Shown here piece after piece: positions 9,315 through 20,057 of a stretch of 64,000 bases of DNA. The stretch is from Prochlorococcus sp. AG-363-B04 (GTDB lineage: Bacteria; Cyanobacteriota; Cyanobacteriia; PCC-6307; Cyanobiaceae): positions 1 to 64,000 of the forward strand of contig QCFC01000003.1 of NCBI GenBank assembly GCA_003278465.1. Direction: 5' to 3'. Each line of letters begins with the position of its first letter. Position 1 is the first letter of the stretch. Under the pieces are notes generated by a model. That model did no database searches, was not told where the DNA came from, and saw nothing but the letters and a program-made list of their open reading frames with translations. The translations under genes were made by a program, and so were the position numbers.

Positions 9315-10529
9315 TTAATAATCTACTCCTCTCTTTAAATCTACTCCTTGATGCGCATAATGCTTATGGCAAACCATTTCAGAATGAATACTTGCTAAAT
9401 CAAAATAAATAGGTTGATTCCTACATCTTCCAGTAATGATAACCTCTGTTTCTGCTGGTTTTCGGAGCAAAGTCTGAACAATTGGTTCTACAGGTAACAA
9501 CTCAAGATCAACACTAGGATTTAACTCATCAAGGATTACTGTCTTATAAAGTCCACTTGAAATAGCTGCTCTCGCAATTTCCCAAGCACGCTCAGCTTCA
9601 ACATAATCTATAGGTTGCTGCTGCCCTCTCCATACGATTGCATCTCTTCCAGATCGAAGATGGTCTACTAAGTGAGGATAGCTATCCCTAAGTGCCGCAA
9701 TAGCCGCATCCTCGGTATAACCACTTCCCCCCTTAAGCCATTGAAGAATTAATACCCTATGACTCTTGTCTTGACTAATCCCACGACCAATTGCCTGCAA
9801 AGCCTTTCCTAAAGCACTTGTAGATTTCCCCTTTCCTTCTCCGGTATAAATTTCTATCCCTCCAATCGGATTTGAAGAAATAGATGTATCAGTTAAATGC
9901 TCTGGACGACGATGGGCTCGCATTTCTGAATGCAAATCTGCTATTTGCACAAGCGCAGATGGAGCAGCTCGACCAGTGACAATAACTTCCATACCTTCAG
10001 ATCTACTAGCAAGTGTGCTCACAACTTCTTCCACAGGTAAAAGGCCTAAATCAAGGACAGGGTTCAATTCATCAAGAACAACTACTGAATAAAGAGCACT
10101 GGCAATAGCTCCTTTAGCAATATCCCAGCCTCTTTGAGCTTCTTGATAATCAAACTTTGTTGATTCTTCTGAATTAAAAAATTCTGCTCTGCCAGTACGT
10201 ACTTGATCTATTAAATGAGGAAAACCTTGTTGAAGTGCCTCAATAGCAGCATCTTCATCGTAAGCACGCCCTGGTCCTTTCAAAAAACGGAGTAGAAGTA
10301 CTCGAGTGCGACGCTGTTCGCAAATCCCTAATCCAATTGTGCGAAGAACAACTCCTAATGCTGCCTGACTTTTTCCTTTCCCCTCTCCGTCATAAATATG
10401 TAATTGACCATTACTACGTTCCTTGCAACCCGAAGCAGTAACAATGCCAACCCCTGGTCCAGGACTCTTACGCGGACCATCACTCTCACTAATTCGCTTG
10501 GCAGCATTAGCCTTTGACGACATTGACAA
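9315..10529 (-). CDS. Tandem CobO/CobA-like P-loop protein (two fused copies)
   Basis: A 404-residue protein built of two similar halves, each like the P-loop corrinoid adenosyltransferase CobO/BtuR (normally about 200 residues). The nucleotide loop GEGKGKS occurs at residues 48-54 and again at about 230-236; each is followed by an RVLLLRFLKG / RVLILQWLKG strand, a VVLDELNP / VILDELNP Walker B-like segment and a VTGR / ITGR turn. Known: CobO transfers adenosyl to cob(I)alamin. Whether both halves are active is unknown. It is divergent from larE and ends 6 bp from the convergent moeB. Confidence 0.8.
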   Translation of the reverse strand: MSMSSKANAAKRISESDGPRKSPGPGVGIVTASGCKERSNGQLHIYDGEGKGKSQAALGVVLRTIGLGICEQRRTRVLLLRFLKGPGRAYDEDAAIEALQQGFPHLIDQVRTGRAEFFNSEESTKFDYQEAQRGWDIAKGAIASALYSVVVLDELNPVLDLGLLPVEEVVSTLASRSEGMEVIVTGRAAPSALVQIADLHSEMRAHRRPEHLTDTSISSNPIGGIEIYTGEGKGKSTSALGKALQAIGRGISQDKSHRVLILQWLKGGSGYTEDAAIAALRDSYPHLVDHLRSGRDAIVWRGQQQPIDYVEAERAWEIARAAISSGLYKTVILDELNPSVDLELLPVEPIVQTLLRKPAETEVIITGRCRNQPIYFDLASIHSEMVCHKHYAHQGVDLKRGVDY

Positions 10530-10600
10530 ATCTATCTACGTTTGGAGCCTAACTAAATTCTCAAGAGTGAACTCTATTCACAAAATCAATTGACCTTGCG

Positions 10601-11440
10601 ATGTATCAACAACTAGAGCCTCTCACGCCATTAGAGCAGGACCAATTGAAACTACTACGGAAATCTATAAAGGAAATGGACAAAGTGCTTATAGCTTATT
10701 CAGGTGGAGTTGATAGTTCACTTGTAGCCGCAATTGCAAATGAACAACTGGGATCACAATCTATTGCTGTAACAGGAGTTTCCCCTGCACTTGCAACTGA
10801 TCTTCTTTATGAGGCACGTCTGCAAGCAGATTGGATGGGTATAGAACATCAAGAATGCAAAACAAATGAATTAAACGATCCTGCTTACTACAAAAACCCT
10901 AATGATCGTTGTTTTGCCTGCAAAAAAGAATTACATCAACATCTCATATCAATCTCAAAAACAAAAAAATCCAAAGGAATACAAGTAGTAGATGGAATAA
11001 ATCATGATGACCTCAAAGACCATAGGCCAGGGATTGAAGCCGCTAAACAAGCTGGGGTTAGGTCTCCTCTGGCAGAATTAATGATTAATAAAAATTCTAT
11101 TCGTCATATTTCAAAAGCTTTGGGATTCCCTTGGTGGGACAAACCTGCCCAACCATGTCTAGCATCAAGATTTCCATATGGAGAAACAATTACTGCTAAG
11201 CGATTAATTCGAGTGAATCAAGCGGAAAAGTTCTTAAAGGAACTTGGGCTATCAAAAGTTAGAGTTAGGAGTCAAGGTCTAGCAGCAAGAATTGAAATCG
11301 AATCAAATCAACTTCAAGATTTCATGTCTAAATTTGACCGAGATAAAATCGTTGATTACCTTACTTCAATTGGTTTTACATCTGTCAGCCTTGACCTTGA
11401 AGGGCTCATTAGTGGAAAATTAAATAGAGACATAAAATAA
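10601..11440 (+). CDS. larE: LarE-type ATP-dependent sacrificial sulfur transferase
   Basis: A 279-residue PP-loop ATP pyrophosphatase: YSGGVDSS at residues 33-40 binds ATP, and PCLASRFPYGE near residue 187 carries the Cys that is sacrificed as sulfur donor in Lactobacillus LarE. LarE builds the nickel-pincer cofactor of lactate racemase, but neither larA, larB nor larC is visible nearby, so this protein may serve another thiolation pathway. The additional FACKKE (Cys) segment near residue 106 is also seen. Single gene between the CobO-like gene and speD. Confidence 0.85.
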   Translation: MYQQLEPLTPLEQDQLKLLRKSIKEMDKVLIAYSGGVDSSLVAAIANEQLGSQSIAVTGVSPALATDLLYEARLQADWMGIEHQECKTNELNDPAYYKNPNDRCFACKKELHQHLISISKTKKSKGIQVVDGINHDDLKDHRPGIEAAKQAGVRSPLAELMINKNSIRHISKALGFPWWDKPAQPCLASRFPYGETITAKRLIRVNQAEKFLKELGLSKVRVRSQGLAARIEIESNQLQDFMSKFDRDKIVDYLTSIGFTSVSLDLEGLISGKLNRDIK

Positions 11441-11502
11441 AGCTCTTAAGCAATCATTTGGATAACAAATTAAAAGATAAATAAATTCAAAATAATTAAT
11501 AA

Positions 11503-11991
11503 TTATGTTAATATAGGTTTTCTATTGGAAGTTATTACTTCTACAGGTATTTCCCTATTAAAGCTTTTCAAAGAATAGCTTTCTGCCAATAATTCATTAC
11601 GTAAAAGCTCACAAGCTTTTTCAGGCATAGTATGGTCTCCACATGTGAAAACATCTACAGCCGCATAACCAGTTTCAGGCCAAGTATGAATTGAAATATG
11701 AGACTCTGCAAGAAGTGCTAAACCTGTCACACCTTGTGGATGAAAACGATGAGTAATTAAATTCAAAAGCTGGGCTCCAGCAATCTTGGCTGCTGCTTCC
11801 AAAGAAGTTCTCAAGAAAGATTCATCATTTAGCTTTAACTTGTCACAACTATAGAGCTCAAGAATGCAATGCTTTCCCACTAAGTCAGTAGCTGGCGAAA
11901 TATGCTTAGTGTTATAAAAATTCTGTTTTGATTTGCCCCATCCAGGATTGGGATGCAAATGAGAAAAATTCTGATCCATCACCATAAACAA
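11503..11991 (-). CDS. speD: S-adenosylmethionine decarboxylase proenzyme
   Basis: Makes decarboxylated SAM for spermidine synthesis. The proenzyme self-cleaves before Ser in [13 protein letters not shown], giving the pyruvoyl cofactor; DVFTCGDH, with the conserved catalytic Cys, follows. At 162 residues it is longer than the minimal prokaryotic form because of an N-terminal arm. Several starts are close together (MFMVMDQ); the third Met, at about 11979, is also plausible. It is followed by recF on the same strand. Confidence 0.93.
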   Translation of the reverse strand: MFMVMDQNFSHLHPNPGWGKSKQNFYNTKHISPATDLVGKHCILELYSCDKLKLNDESFLRTSLEAAAKIAGAQLLNLITHRFHPQGVTGLALLAESHISIHTWPETGYAAVDVFTCGDHTMPEKACELLRNELLAESYSLKSFNREIPVEVITSNRKPILT

Positions 11992-12008
11992 AAAAATAGC
12001 TGCCTAGA

Positions 12009-13106
12009 CTAACTGACGCCAGAATTATCAAAGAGAAGCTCCGCTTCTAAAATTTGTGCATTCCTTGTCCAGCTTCCTTCAAAAGCCTCGACATGCGTAG
12101 CACTAACAAGGCACTGATGCCTCTCTCCAGCAGCCTCAAGCAGTAATAATTGTCTCGCTGGATCCAATTCAGCCAAAACGTCATCCAAAAGCAACAGAGG
12201 AGATTCACCAAAAAGGCCCCCAATTAAATCCAACTCGGCCAATTTCAAAGCCAAAACCAAAGTTCTCTGCTGACCAGCTGAACCAAATCGTCTAGCTCCG
12301 ACTCCATTCAACAAAAATTCAACATCATCTCTATGTGGGCCAACCTTACATATCCCAATCCGTTTTTCCTGACTCCTCTGAGCAAAAAGTTGTCGTTCAA
12401 TATCTAATCTCCATGGCTCTTCAGCCTCTTCTCCATTTAATTCACTCCCAGGCACATAAGTTAATTGTAAATCTTCAATACCTTTGCTCAATCTCTTTTG
12501 CCATTTATTAGCAAGTGGCTGAAGGTGAGCCAAGGCTCGGCTTCGCCTGCGATGGATCCTTGTACTTACAAGAGCCATTTGAGCATCAAAAGCATCTAAC
12601 AGAGCCCCAATCTCTTCATCAGAGGAATTAATAAATTTTTTCCATAAGAAGCTTCTTTGTCGCAACAACTTGCTGTAACGACTAATCAAATCATTGTAAA
12701 TTGGTTCTAATTGCTGAACAACATGGTCTAACCAATTTCGTCTTAATGCAGGTTCCCCTCTAACCAAATCAAGATCTAATGCACTAAATCCAACACATCT
12801 CAAAGGACCAATAAAATCAGCATGACGCAATAAAAGCTTTTCATTTCTTCTCACTTTTCGTCCACCATGACGACGCAATTCCAATTCCAGTTGTTCACTA
12901 TCACTTGTAGTAGCCCGCAATAATGCACTATTTTCATTCCAATTAATAAGGTCCTGATCACGACTGGATCTATGAGAACGGAGTCTGCATAACAGTTCTA
13001 CCGCCTCAAGCAGATTCGACTTACCTATCCCATTAGGCCCAAGTATGAGCAAGCGACTTTCAATCAATTCCAGCTTCAGATGGCTGTAATTACGGAAACC
13101 TCTCAA
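12009..13106 (-). CDS. recF: DNA recombination/repair protein RecF
   Basis: SMC-like ATPase that loads RecA at gaps. Walker [10 protein letters not shown] is near residue 29, the signature-like [19 protein letters not shown] near 290, and Walker [14 protein letters not shown] near 315. The 365-residue length is normal. No ATG or GTG is in frame before the conserved GFRNY segment; the TTG at 13106 is the only ordinary start codon, so initiation at TTG, or an unusual start a few codons upstream, is likely. Confidence 0.94.
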   Translation of the reverse strand: MRGFRNYSHLKLELIESRLLILGPNGIGKSNLLEAVELLCRLRSHRSSRDQDLINWNENSALLRATTSDSEQLELELRRHGGRKVRRNEKLLLRHADFIGPLRCVGFSALDLDLVRGEPALRRNWLDHVVQQLEPIYNDLISRYSKLLRQRSFLWKKFINSSDEEIGALLDAFDAQMALVSTRIHRRRSRALAHLQPLANKWQKRLSKGIEDLQLTYVPGSELNGEEAEEPWRLDIERQLFAQRSQEKRIGICKVGPHRDDVEFLLNGVGARRFGSAGQQRTLVLALKLAELDLIGGLFGESPLLLLDDVLAELDPARQLLLLEAAGERHQCLVSATHVEAFEGSWTRNAQILEAELLFDNSGVS

Positions 13107-13211
13107 TTCAAGTGTATTCAGCCGAATAGATCCAATGCAACTTGTGGCTAAAATAACTTGCTTAAGGCATCGATTGAAAATTTATCTTCAAGCCACATTC
13201 AATCGATAGTT

Positions 13212-13285
13212 GGGCATGTAGCTCAGTTGGATAGAGCATCAGATTCCGGTTCTGAGGGTCGGGGGTTCGAGTCCCTCCATGCTCG
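13212..13285 (+). tRNA. tRNA-Arg (anticodon CCG)
   Basis: A complete cloverleaf of 74 nt. The acceptor stem GGGCATG pairs with CATGCTC (one G-U), the D arm is GCTCAGTTGGATAGAGC, the anticodon stem CAGA/TCTG encloses TTCCGGT, and GGTTCGAGTCC is the T arm. CCA is not encoded. It reads CGG codons, rare in such AT-rich genomes. Confidence 0.96.
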
Positions 13286-13305
13286 TGATTTACAAACAAA
13301 CAATT

Positions 13306-13758
13306 TCAAAGTCTCAAACCCATAGCTCTAATGCCACCAGGATCTATTAGGAATCCCTTATGCTCTAACGCCTTAAGGCTAACTGAAGCCGCTGATACTG
13401 AGACACTACATCCAGGCATTTCTCTCCTAATAATTGTTAGTGCATGATGAACCAAAACTGCTAAAAATTGTTCCTGTAGATCACCTGGTTGTGCAACTAA
13501 ATTCCATAGATTTGCATTCAAGCCATGATCACTAGTTGCTCGAACAAAACCAACAAGTTTTCCACTCTCTTCTTCAAAAATACTCAAATTACAAAGACTT
13601 CGCTTAAAAGCTATGGCTAACTTTTGTGGAGGATGGGTTGATTCTCTACATTTAGATAGTAATCGATTTAAAGCTTGAGGCGTAGGAAGTTGATCTCTTC
13701 GAAGCACAAAACCGCTAGGAAGTTTATAGGATAGATTATTGTTAATAAAAGAAAGCAA
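13306..13758 (-). CDS. GNAT-family N-acetyltransferase
   Basis: A 150-residue GCN5-related acetyltransferase. Strand LVGFVRATSDHG corresponds to beta-4, and LQEQFLAVLVHHALTII covers the region of the acetyl-CoA loop; the loop itself is atypical (no clear Q/RxxGxG/A). The C-terminal LEHKGFLIDPGGIRAMGL matches the usual GNAT end. This group is conserved in picocyanobacteria and plants (NSI-like). The substrate is unknown. It lies 6 bp downstream of ppc on the same strand and may be cotranscribed. Confidence 0.7.
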   Translation of the reverse strand: MLSFINNNLSYKLPSGFVLRRDQLPTPQALNRLLSKCRESTHPPQKLAIAFKRSLCNLSIFEEESGKLVGFVRATSDHGLNANLWNLVAQPGDLQEQFLAVLVHHALTIIRREMPGCSVSVSAASVSLKALEHKGFLIDPGGIRAMGLRL

Positions 13759-13764
13759 AATAAT

Positions 13765-16700
13765 TCAACCTGTATTGCGCATTCCAGCAGCAATTCCATT
13801 AATTGTTAATAATGCACCTCTCAAAAGTTCACTGCGACTATATGTCCTTCCGTCTCCTTCCATACCAGGAGATTCACTCATCGGTGGCTGACGATTTTGA
13901 TCTCGAAGCCTTCTAAGCAGTGCCGCCTGCAAAAAACCAAGCGGAACAATCGTCCGATTCCTCAAGTCAACAGAAAGTTGTAATGCAGGATCAGCTCCAA
14001 GTAGCTTTTCATGTCCGGTGATATTCATTACTAATTCTTTTGTACGTGAATATTCCATAGATATCACTTCGAAAATTCGATCAAATGCTTCTCTATGAGA
14101 TGAACTTCCTAAAGTTGTCATGTAGTGATGAGCCAAATCTAAATCAACTTTAGAAAGAGTCATTTCAACCTTAGAAATCAACATCCTGAAAAATGGCCAG
14201 CTTTGATGCAATCTCTTAAGCAAGTCAAGCTGTCCTAAATCAGCATCAACTTCTGCTGCCAATGCAGTACCAACACCAAACCAACTAGGCAAAAGAAATC
14301 TACTCTGAGTCCAACCAAATACCCATGGTATTGCTCTCAAACTCGAAAGATCTTTAGCTCCACTCTTACGGCGAGCGGGTCTACTAGAAATTTGTAATTT
14401 ACTAATTTCTTCAATAGGAGTGACTTGCTGAAAAAATGCAACCAAGTCAGGATTGTCATGAACAAGAGCTCGATAATGTTCCCGCGAACGAGCAGCAAGC
14501 CTTGTCATTAGTTTGTTCCAGCTAGGAGTGGCATCAAGCTGATTTGTGACAAGACTATTCTGAAGAACAGCCGTAGTTACAGTTTCTAAGTTATAGAGAG
14601 CCAACTCCGGCAAACTGTATTTTGAAGCCAAAACCTCACCTTGCTCAGTGATCTTAATTCGACCTTGAAGGGTTCCACTGGGCTGAGCAAGTATTGCTTG
14701 ATAAGCAGGACCCCCTCCTCTTCCAACTGATCCCCCTCGTCCATGAAAAAGACGTAAAGCTATTTCATGACGACTTGCCAAATTCTGGAGAGCAATTTGA
14801 GCCTGATGAATCTCCCAATTACTTGATAAGAAACCTGAATCTTTATTACTATCAGAATATCCAAGCATCAACTCCTGAAGATGTTGAGAATTTTCTCCAA
14901 CCCTAGGTAACAAATTCCGATACACAGGTAACTTAAAAAGTTCTTCCATTACAGCCGGAGCTCGTTGCAAATCCTCAACAGTCTCAAAAAGAGGAACCAC
15001 GAGTAAATCAGCATAATTAGAATTTGTATCAACCAAACCTGCTTCTTTTGCCAGTAATAAAACCTCAAGCAAATCTGACACCGTATGACTCATAGAAATG
15101 ACATAAGTGCGACAAATTCGACTGCCAAATTCCTCTTGCAATCTATGGAGCATGCGAAATACTGCAAAGGTTTCTGCTGTACTTGGGGACCATGCCACAG
15201 CTGAAGGAATTAAGGGGCGTCTTGTCTGAAGTTCTTCAATAAGCCATTGAGATCTTTCTTCCTCATCCATTTGTTCATATGATCTAGGAAGATTTAAATG
15301 ACGAGAAAGTTCATCCAACGCATCACTATGACGTGTACTCTCTTGACGAATATCTAAACTGGCAAGAGAAAATCCAAAAATATGTACTTGTGAAAGTAAA
15401 GTGTCTAATGGCTCACAAGTTAAGTCAGTACTAACCAAACTATTTCGAACGAGTTCTAAATCACTTCGAAACTCGGCAACCGATTCGTAATGAAGAGATT
15501 CCCCTGGATTGGTCGTTAAATCATTTTGACTTATTCCTTCTGTAGGTGTTTGCCATCCAGCTTCAGCAAGCTGACGATTTCGGTGTTGTGTAAGTCTTAG
15601 TCGTTCAAGGGTATAACTCAATTTCAAGCGATAGGGCTCTAATCTATACCTCGCAGCCCTTTCCTCGTAAACCTTAGGGAATCGAAGTCTATCCATTTCA
15701 AGCGACTCCAAAAGAGGAGTACTGACCTGACTCCATTGCATAGAAATACTTAACTGATCTCGCAAATCTTGTACTGCGGTGATATATCTTTCGAGCATTA
15801 ACTGGCGCTGATAACAAGCTGTGCGCCAAGTAATTTCGGGAGTCACAGAAGGATTTCCATCACGATCAGATCCAACCCATGATCCAAAAGTACATAAAGC
15901 AGACTGAGGTACATGAACATCTGGATAACTAACCCCTAACGCTGAGGTAATGCGACGCCTCAATTGAGGCATCGCATCAAAAAGTACCTGCTGGAAATAA
16001 TGAAGGGCATAATCCACCTCATCCAAAACTGAAGGCTTGAACTGATGAAGCTCATCAGTTCTCCACCAAAGCCGTATCTCCTCTTCTAGTTGCAATCTTA
16101 AAATCTCTTTTTCTGATGCTGACCTATCAAAATCAGACTGTAATTGCTGTAAAAGGCTTGCAACTCTGCGCTGTTTATGTCGAACCGTATGGCGAACAAT
16201 TTCAGTTGGATGAGCAGTAAATACCAAACGAATATCAAGTTCCTGAAGCAAAGTCTCTACTTGTCCAGGAGGAACGTTTAACTGTCGCAAACGTTCAAAT
16301 AGCTCACTAAATGTTGCAGGGTCTGTCTGACTTGCCAGAGGAGGGGCAAAAGGATCAAAAGACTCAGAACCTTCATTCCCTTGACTTCTCATCATGCTTG
16401 CTAAATAACTATCTTCCTCAATCCTCTGCTCCAGAATATTAACAAGTTGAAAATATAAGGAAAAGGCTCTTGCTGCAGCAATCGCTTCAGCCAAATCCAT
16501 CTCACGAATTAACAGAACAATTGCAGTACTTGTACTTTTTTCATGCGCTCCCAAAAGAGCCATTGGATCACTCAGCTGCTTGAGGCGAAGAAGTCTCTCT
16601 GCTTGCTCAGGGGGACATTCACTACGAAGAACTGTCTGCCATAGATCTTCAACTAGTTCTAGACGTTGCTTAAGCAAACGACTGGTATCGCCACCTAAAT

Positions 16701-16788
16701 TGTTAGATCTCTGCTGATCACAAGCAAAAACCTTTTCAGATGATTGCATCTTTGAGGTATTTAAGGGCTCAGATTTGGGCATATTCAT
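13765..16788 (-). CDS. ppc: Phosphoenolpyruvate carboxylase
   Basis: Carboxylates PEP to oxaloacetate to refill the TCA branch. The 1007-residue protein has the catalytic [13 protein letters not shown] (His near 195), [12 protein letters not shown], and the second active-site stretch [14 protein letters not shown] near 675, and ends in the conserved MRNTG. The start could also be the third codon (MPKSEP). It overlaps gshA by 4 bp (ATGA), which implies translational coupling of these unrelated enzymes. Confidence 0.98.
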   Translation of the reverse strand: MNMPKSEPLNTSKMQSSEKVFACDQQRSNNLGGDTSRLLKQRLELVEDLWQTVLRSECPPEQAERLLRLKQLSDPMALLGAHEKSTSTAIVLLIREMDLAEAIAAARAFSLYFQLVNILEQRIEEDSYLASMMRSQGNEGSESFDPFAPPLASQTDPATFSELFERLRQLNVPPGQVETLLQELDIRLVFTAHPTEIVRHTVRHKQRRVASLLQQLQSDFDRSASEKEILRLQLEEEIRLWWRTDELHQFKPSVLDEVDYALHYFQQVLFDAMPQLRRRITSALGVSYPDVHVPQSALCTFGSWVGSDRDGNPSVTPEITWRTACYQRQLMLERYITAVQDLRDQLSISMQWSQVSTPLLESLEMDRLRFPKVYEERAARYRLEPYRLKLSYTLERLRLTQHRNRQLAEAGWQTPTEGISQNDLTTNPGESLHYESVAEFRSDLELVRNSLVSTDLTCEPLDTLLSQVHIFGFSLASLDIRQESTRHSDALDELSRHLNLPRSYEQMDEEERSQWLIEELQTRRPLIPSAVAWSPSTAETFAVFRMLHRLQEEFGSRICRTYVISMSHTVSDLLEVLLLAKEAGLVDTNSNYADLLVVPLFETVEDLQRAPAVMEELFKLPVYRNLLPRVGENSQHLQELMLGYSDSNKDSGFLSSNWEIHQAQIALQNLASRHEIALRLFHGRGGSVGRGGGPAYQAILAQPSGTLQGRIKITEQGEVLASKYSLPELALYNLETVTTAVLQNSLVTNQLDATPSWNKLMTRLAARSREHYRALVHDNPDLVAFFQQVTPIEEISKLQISSRPARRKSGAKDLSSLRAIPWVFGWTQSRFLLPSWFGVGTALAAEVDADLGQLDLLKRLHQSWPFFRMLISKVEMTLSKVDLDLAHHYMTTLGSSSHREAFDRIFEVISMEYSRTKELVMNITGHEKLLGADPALQLSVDLRNRTIVPLGFLQAALLRRLRDQNRQPPMSESPGMEGDGRTYSRSELLRGALLTINGIAAGMRNTG

Positions 16789-17927
16789 CCCAAAATGACC
16801 CCAGGTTTACTAACTGACGATTCTTCAGCATTCATACAAACAATGCCTTCTTGAAGAATTTCAGACACTGGCATTCCCGACGAGAAAGCCTTAAGCCAGT
16901 GCATAGCTTGATTACCTTTAATTAAAACATCCTGAAGAGGCGCAAGCCTTTCTAAAAGACCTAATTCCATAGCTAATGGGCGCACCTCATCCAACAACTC
17001 TTCTATCCAAGTCCGACACAAAATAGGTCTTCCATCACGCCAATGTTGCAGGTTAGCGTCAAAACTCTTTTTAGCTGCATTTGCATCATTGGTATCACTA
17101 AGAACTGACAGCTCATGAGGTGTCAGAGTACTAACCCTTAGAGGGTCCAATTGATCTGGATTATGCAAAAGACTAAGAACTCTCACTTCTAAAAAAGCGG
17201 TAACAGCAAGCAATATTTCCGGATTAGTAATCAGATCGCAAATGCGCAGCTCTAATCGATTGAGCTCATAAGGGCGTCGTGGACCATTTGGTCGGACGGA
17301 AGTCCAAAGATGACGCTCATTAAGCATATGTCCACTCTCTAAATGTCTTTCAACCCATTCAACGTAATGATCGTGATTAACAAAAAGAGGTACATTTTCT
17401 GGAGTCAGAGGAAATTGAAGCCATCTTTGAGAATGAGCACCTGTAGCAATGCCATCTAGAAATGGAGAGCTAGCACTCATTGCAAGAAAAAGGGCAGCCT
17501 CGCATCTCACTAAACGAATAGCCGCAAACAACAAAGACAAATCTTTAATACCAAGATTGATATGAATGCTGGCTGTAACAACTCTTGTGCCGTAATTAGC
17601 TTCAATAAAATCGTGATAAGGATTTAGCAAATCAGAACGTTCAAAGCACTTACTATTCCCAAGACTGAGAGTGCTACCTGGTAACAAAGTTAGATTCTTT
17701 TCTAAAAGCCATTTACGTAATCTTCTACGAGGGGCTAAAAGTGCTTCCTTTAAAGGCAGGTAAGAGAATTCAGGAACTGTGATGTATTCAAGATTTCGAT
17801 GATCCGGCTCAATTACAAATTCTGGTAAATCCCTTTTCACTCCGGCAGACACTCCAACATGTTCTCCACTAGGAAGGCCAGTAAATAATTCAACTTCAAA
17901 TCCCTTACTGAGCAATTTTTTTTTCAT
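16785..17927 (-). CDS. gshA: Glutamate-cysteine ligase, cyanobacterial type
   Basis: First step of glutathione synthesis. The 380-residue protein fits the cyanobacterial/proteobacterial gamma-glutamylcysteine synthetase family: N-terminal [19 protein letters not shown] near 140, and [10 protein letters not shown] near 243 carrying the conserved metal and substrate residues. It begins two bases after the trpE stop and overlaps ppc by 4 bp, so trpE-gshA-ppc look like one transcript. Confidence 0.9.
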   Translation of the reverse strand: MKKKLLSKGFEVELFTGLPSGEHVGVSAGVKRDLPEFVIEPDHRNLEYITVPEFSYLPLKEALLAPRRRLRKWLLEKNLTLLPGSTLSLGNSKCFERSDLLNPYHDFIEANYGTRVVTASIHINLGIKDLSLLFAAIRLVRCEAALFLAMSASSPFLDGIATGAHSQRWLQFPLTPENVPLFVNHDHYVEWVERHLESGHMLNERHLWTSVRPNGPRRPYELNRLELRICDLITNPEILLAVTAFLEVRVLSLLHNPDQLDPLRVSTLTPHELSVLSDTNDANAAKKSFDANLQHWRDGRPILCRTWIEELLDEVRPLAMELGLLERLAPLQDVLIKGNQAMHWLKAFSSGMPVSEILQEGIVCMNAEESSVSKPGVILG

Positions 17928-17929
17928 AA

Positions 17930-19450
17930 TTATGATTTAGATGGCTCTAAACAGGCCAGAGCTTTCAGCATGCCCATTGCCTTATTCAACGTCTCTTGAT
18001 ATTCAGAGGCAGGATTGGAATCTGCGACCACCCCTGCACCTGCTTGAACTTGCACACGCAACACACCATCTTTATCTGGTTTAACAATCATTGTGCGAAT
18101 AGTTATTGCTGTATTAAGAGCTCCTCCTAAATCAATAGAACCATAAACACCCGAATAAGGTCCTCGCGAATGGGGTTCTAATTGATTAATTAACTGCATT
18201 GCCCTGATTTTAGGAGCTCCGCTAACAGTTCCTGCAGGGAAAGATGACATTAAAAGATCCCAAACATCCATCTCCGGAGCAAGTATCCCCTCAACTTCAC
18301 TGACTATGTGCATTACATGTGAATACTTTTCAATCACCATCAAGTCCTTCACTCTGACAGAGCCAGGGTTACAAACCCTGCCTAAATCATTACGACCAAG
18401 ATCTACAAGCATCACATGCTCGGCTCGCTCCTTAGGGTCTACCAACAATTCATTCTCTAGAGCTTGATCTTCTACTGCCGTCCTGCCTCTGGGTCTAGTT
18501 CCCGCAATTGGTCGAAGACTTGCACGAATTCCATCATCTAGAGGTTCTGCTTTGACCATCACTTCAGGACTGGAACCAATCAAATGCCAATCACCAAAAT
18601 CAAAGTAAGCCATATATGGAGAAGGGTTGACCATTCTCAAGCTTCTATAAAGCTCAATAGGTTTCTTTTGTACTTGAGCTTCTAATTGCTGACTTAAAAC
18701 CAACTGAAATACCTCACCGGCAGCTATATATTCTTTGGCCTGTAAAACAGCATCTTCAAAACCATTCTTTGTGAAGTTACTCCGAGTTGTTGGTATTGAG
18801 TCCACATTTTCTTGCCATCTCAGCGGATCAATGGACTCCAATGGAGCTGCCATACGTTTTTCAAGGGTTTGAATACGTAATTGCGCCTTTTCAAAAGCAA
18901 TTTCAGGAGAATCTTCACCGCTTAAATCTCCATAAGCAACAGCAGTAATAAGACGCTTAACTTGATCAATAATAAGGATGCTATCCATAAACATCCAAAC
19001 ACCATCAGGAGGACCATCATCCGAAGAAGAATGAACAGGTACCTTCGGTTCTATCCATCTAATAAGCTCAAAACCCCACATTCCATACAACTGACCTAAT
19101 GGAGGGAGGTCAGGCAAAGAAGAAATTTGATATTTAGAAAGCCAAGTTCTTAGACCTTCAAATGGATTACCTTCAAACTCTTCCACAGTGCCATCGCGCC
19201 ACTCACGTTTCAAACGTTCGCCACGTGAGGTAGCAGTCCAAAGAGGATTAGATGCAATAACACTCCATCTACCAAGCGTTTCGCCTCCCTCAACGGATTC
19301 CAGCAAAACACCTGGAGGATTATCTAATCCAACCTTTAACCAAGTACTAAGAGGTGTCTCCAAATCCGCTGGCCAACTATGGGTCAGCGGAATGAAGTTT
19401 GCACCACTGGAAGATGCCTCTAAAAATGAGGCTCGATCAGAACTGAGCAT
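17930..19450 (-). CDS. trpE: Anthranilate synthase component I
   Basis: Converts chorismate to anthranilate for tryptophan. The 506-residue chorismate-binding protein shows the LLESVEGGE feedback-site segment near the N-terminus, IAGTRPRGRT, DLGRNDLGRVC and SSFPAGTVSGAPKIRAM. All signature regions of TrpE rather than PabB or isochorismate synthase are present. No leader peptide or trpG lies beside it. It sits directly upstream of gshA and downstream of psaD in the same direction. Confidence 0.96.
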   Translation of the reverse strand: MLSSDRASFLEASSSGANFIPLTHSWPADLETPLSTWLKVGLDNPPGVLLESVEGGETLGRWSVIASNPLWTATSRGERLKREWRDGTVEEFEGNPFEGLRTWLSKYQISSLPDLPPLGQLYGMWGFELIRWIEPKVPVHSSSDDGPPDGVWMFMDSILIIDQVKRLITAVAYGDLSGEDSPEIAFEKAQLRIQTLEKRMAAPLESIDPLRWQENVDSIPTTRSNFTKNGFEDAVLQAKEYIAAGEVFQLVLSQQLEAQVQKKPIELYRSLRMVNPSPYMAYFDFGDWHLIGSSPEVMVKAEPLDDGIRASLRPIAGTRPRGRTAVEDQALENELLVDPKERAEHVMLVDLGRNDLGRVCNPGSVRVKDLMVIEKYSHVMHIVSEVEGILAPEMDVWDLLMSSFPAGTVSGAPKIRAMQLINQLEPHSRGPYSGVYGSIDLGGALNTAITIRTMIVKPDKDGVLRVQVQAGAGVVADSNPASEYQETLNKAMGMLKALACLEPSKS

Positions 19451-19513
19451 TATGGGATCTTCGCAGCTAAAGCTTTGAATTTAATGATCCCGGAAAAATC
19501 AAGTAAAAGTTGC

Positions 19514-19942
19514 TCAGGTATCGAAAGTTTGACGTCCAGTGAACTTAAGACTTGATGGATTTGGATTTTCTCCAATGCGACGAGGGTTGTGGTTCACAAC
19601 TGGCCTCCCCTCATTCACTTTCTCAGGGAAAACACCATCCTTTGGATGAAGAAATTCAGTATCGCCACCTGGAAAGATGCGATAAATCTTGTAATCCTCA
19701 ATCCTTGGCTTAAAGGTACGCAATTGTGTCCCCAAAGCCAAGCACTGCTCTTTGCGAGCAAAGTACATGATGTTGTCTCCCTCATTCATGAGGGCTGCAC
19801 CTCCAGTAGGCAACTCAAAAGCCTGAGCTTTTGAGCTGGACCAAGTGATGGCGTACTTTTCTTCAGTCTCAGCTGAATTTAAAAGTCCACCGGTACTGGC
19901 TATGCACTGTGGAAGGTTGCCTTTCAGTGCCTGTTCTGTCAT
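19514..19942 (-). CDS. psaD: Photosystem I subunit II (PsaD)
   Basis: Stromal-side PSI subunit that docks ferredoxin. With the ATG at 19942 the protein has 142 residues, the usual PsaD length, beginning [11 protein letters not shown]. The conserved block [16 protein letters not shown] and the basic [20 protein letters not shown] are present, as is the C-terminal [10 protein letters not shown]. The frame stays open further upstream, but that extension has no family support. The 115-bp region before the start should hold its promoter. Confidence 0.97.
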   Translation of the reverse strand: MTEQALKGNLPQCIASTGGLLNSAETEEKYAITWSSSKAQAFELPTGGAALMNEGDNIMYFARKEQCLALGTQLRTFKPRIEDYKIYRIFPGGDTEFLHPKDGVFPEKVNEGRPVVNHNPRRIGENPNPSSLKFTGRQTFDT

Positions 19943-20057
19943 GGCTGTCCTCGAAAATCGGCATGCCGTTACTAGTGAAAAGTAGCACCGGGATTTGTGC
20001 CCTATGGCACTTATTAGGTACAACCTTCACACCCGTCAACATTGTAAGCAAAAAAAA

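Noticed and set aside
10601-11440. larE as part of a lactate racemase (lar) system
   Set aside because: None of larA, larB or larC is nearby, so only the protein family is assigned.
19943-20023. 27-residue N-terminal extension of PsaD
   Set aside because: PsaD is about 142 residues and starts at MTEQ; the extension has no family counterpart and covers the promoter region.
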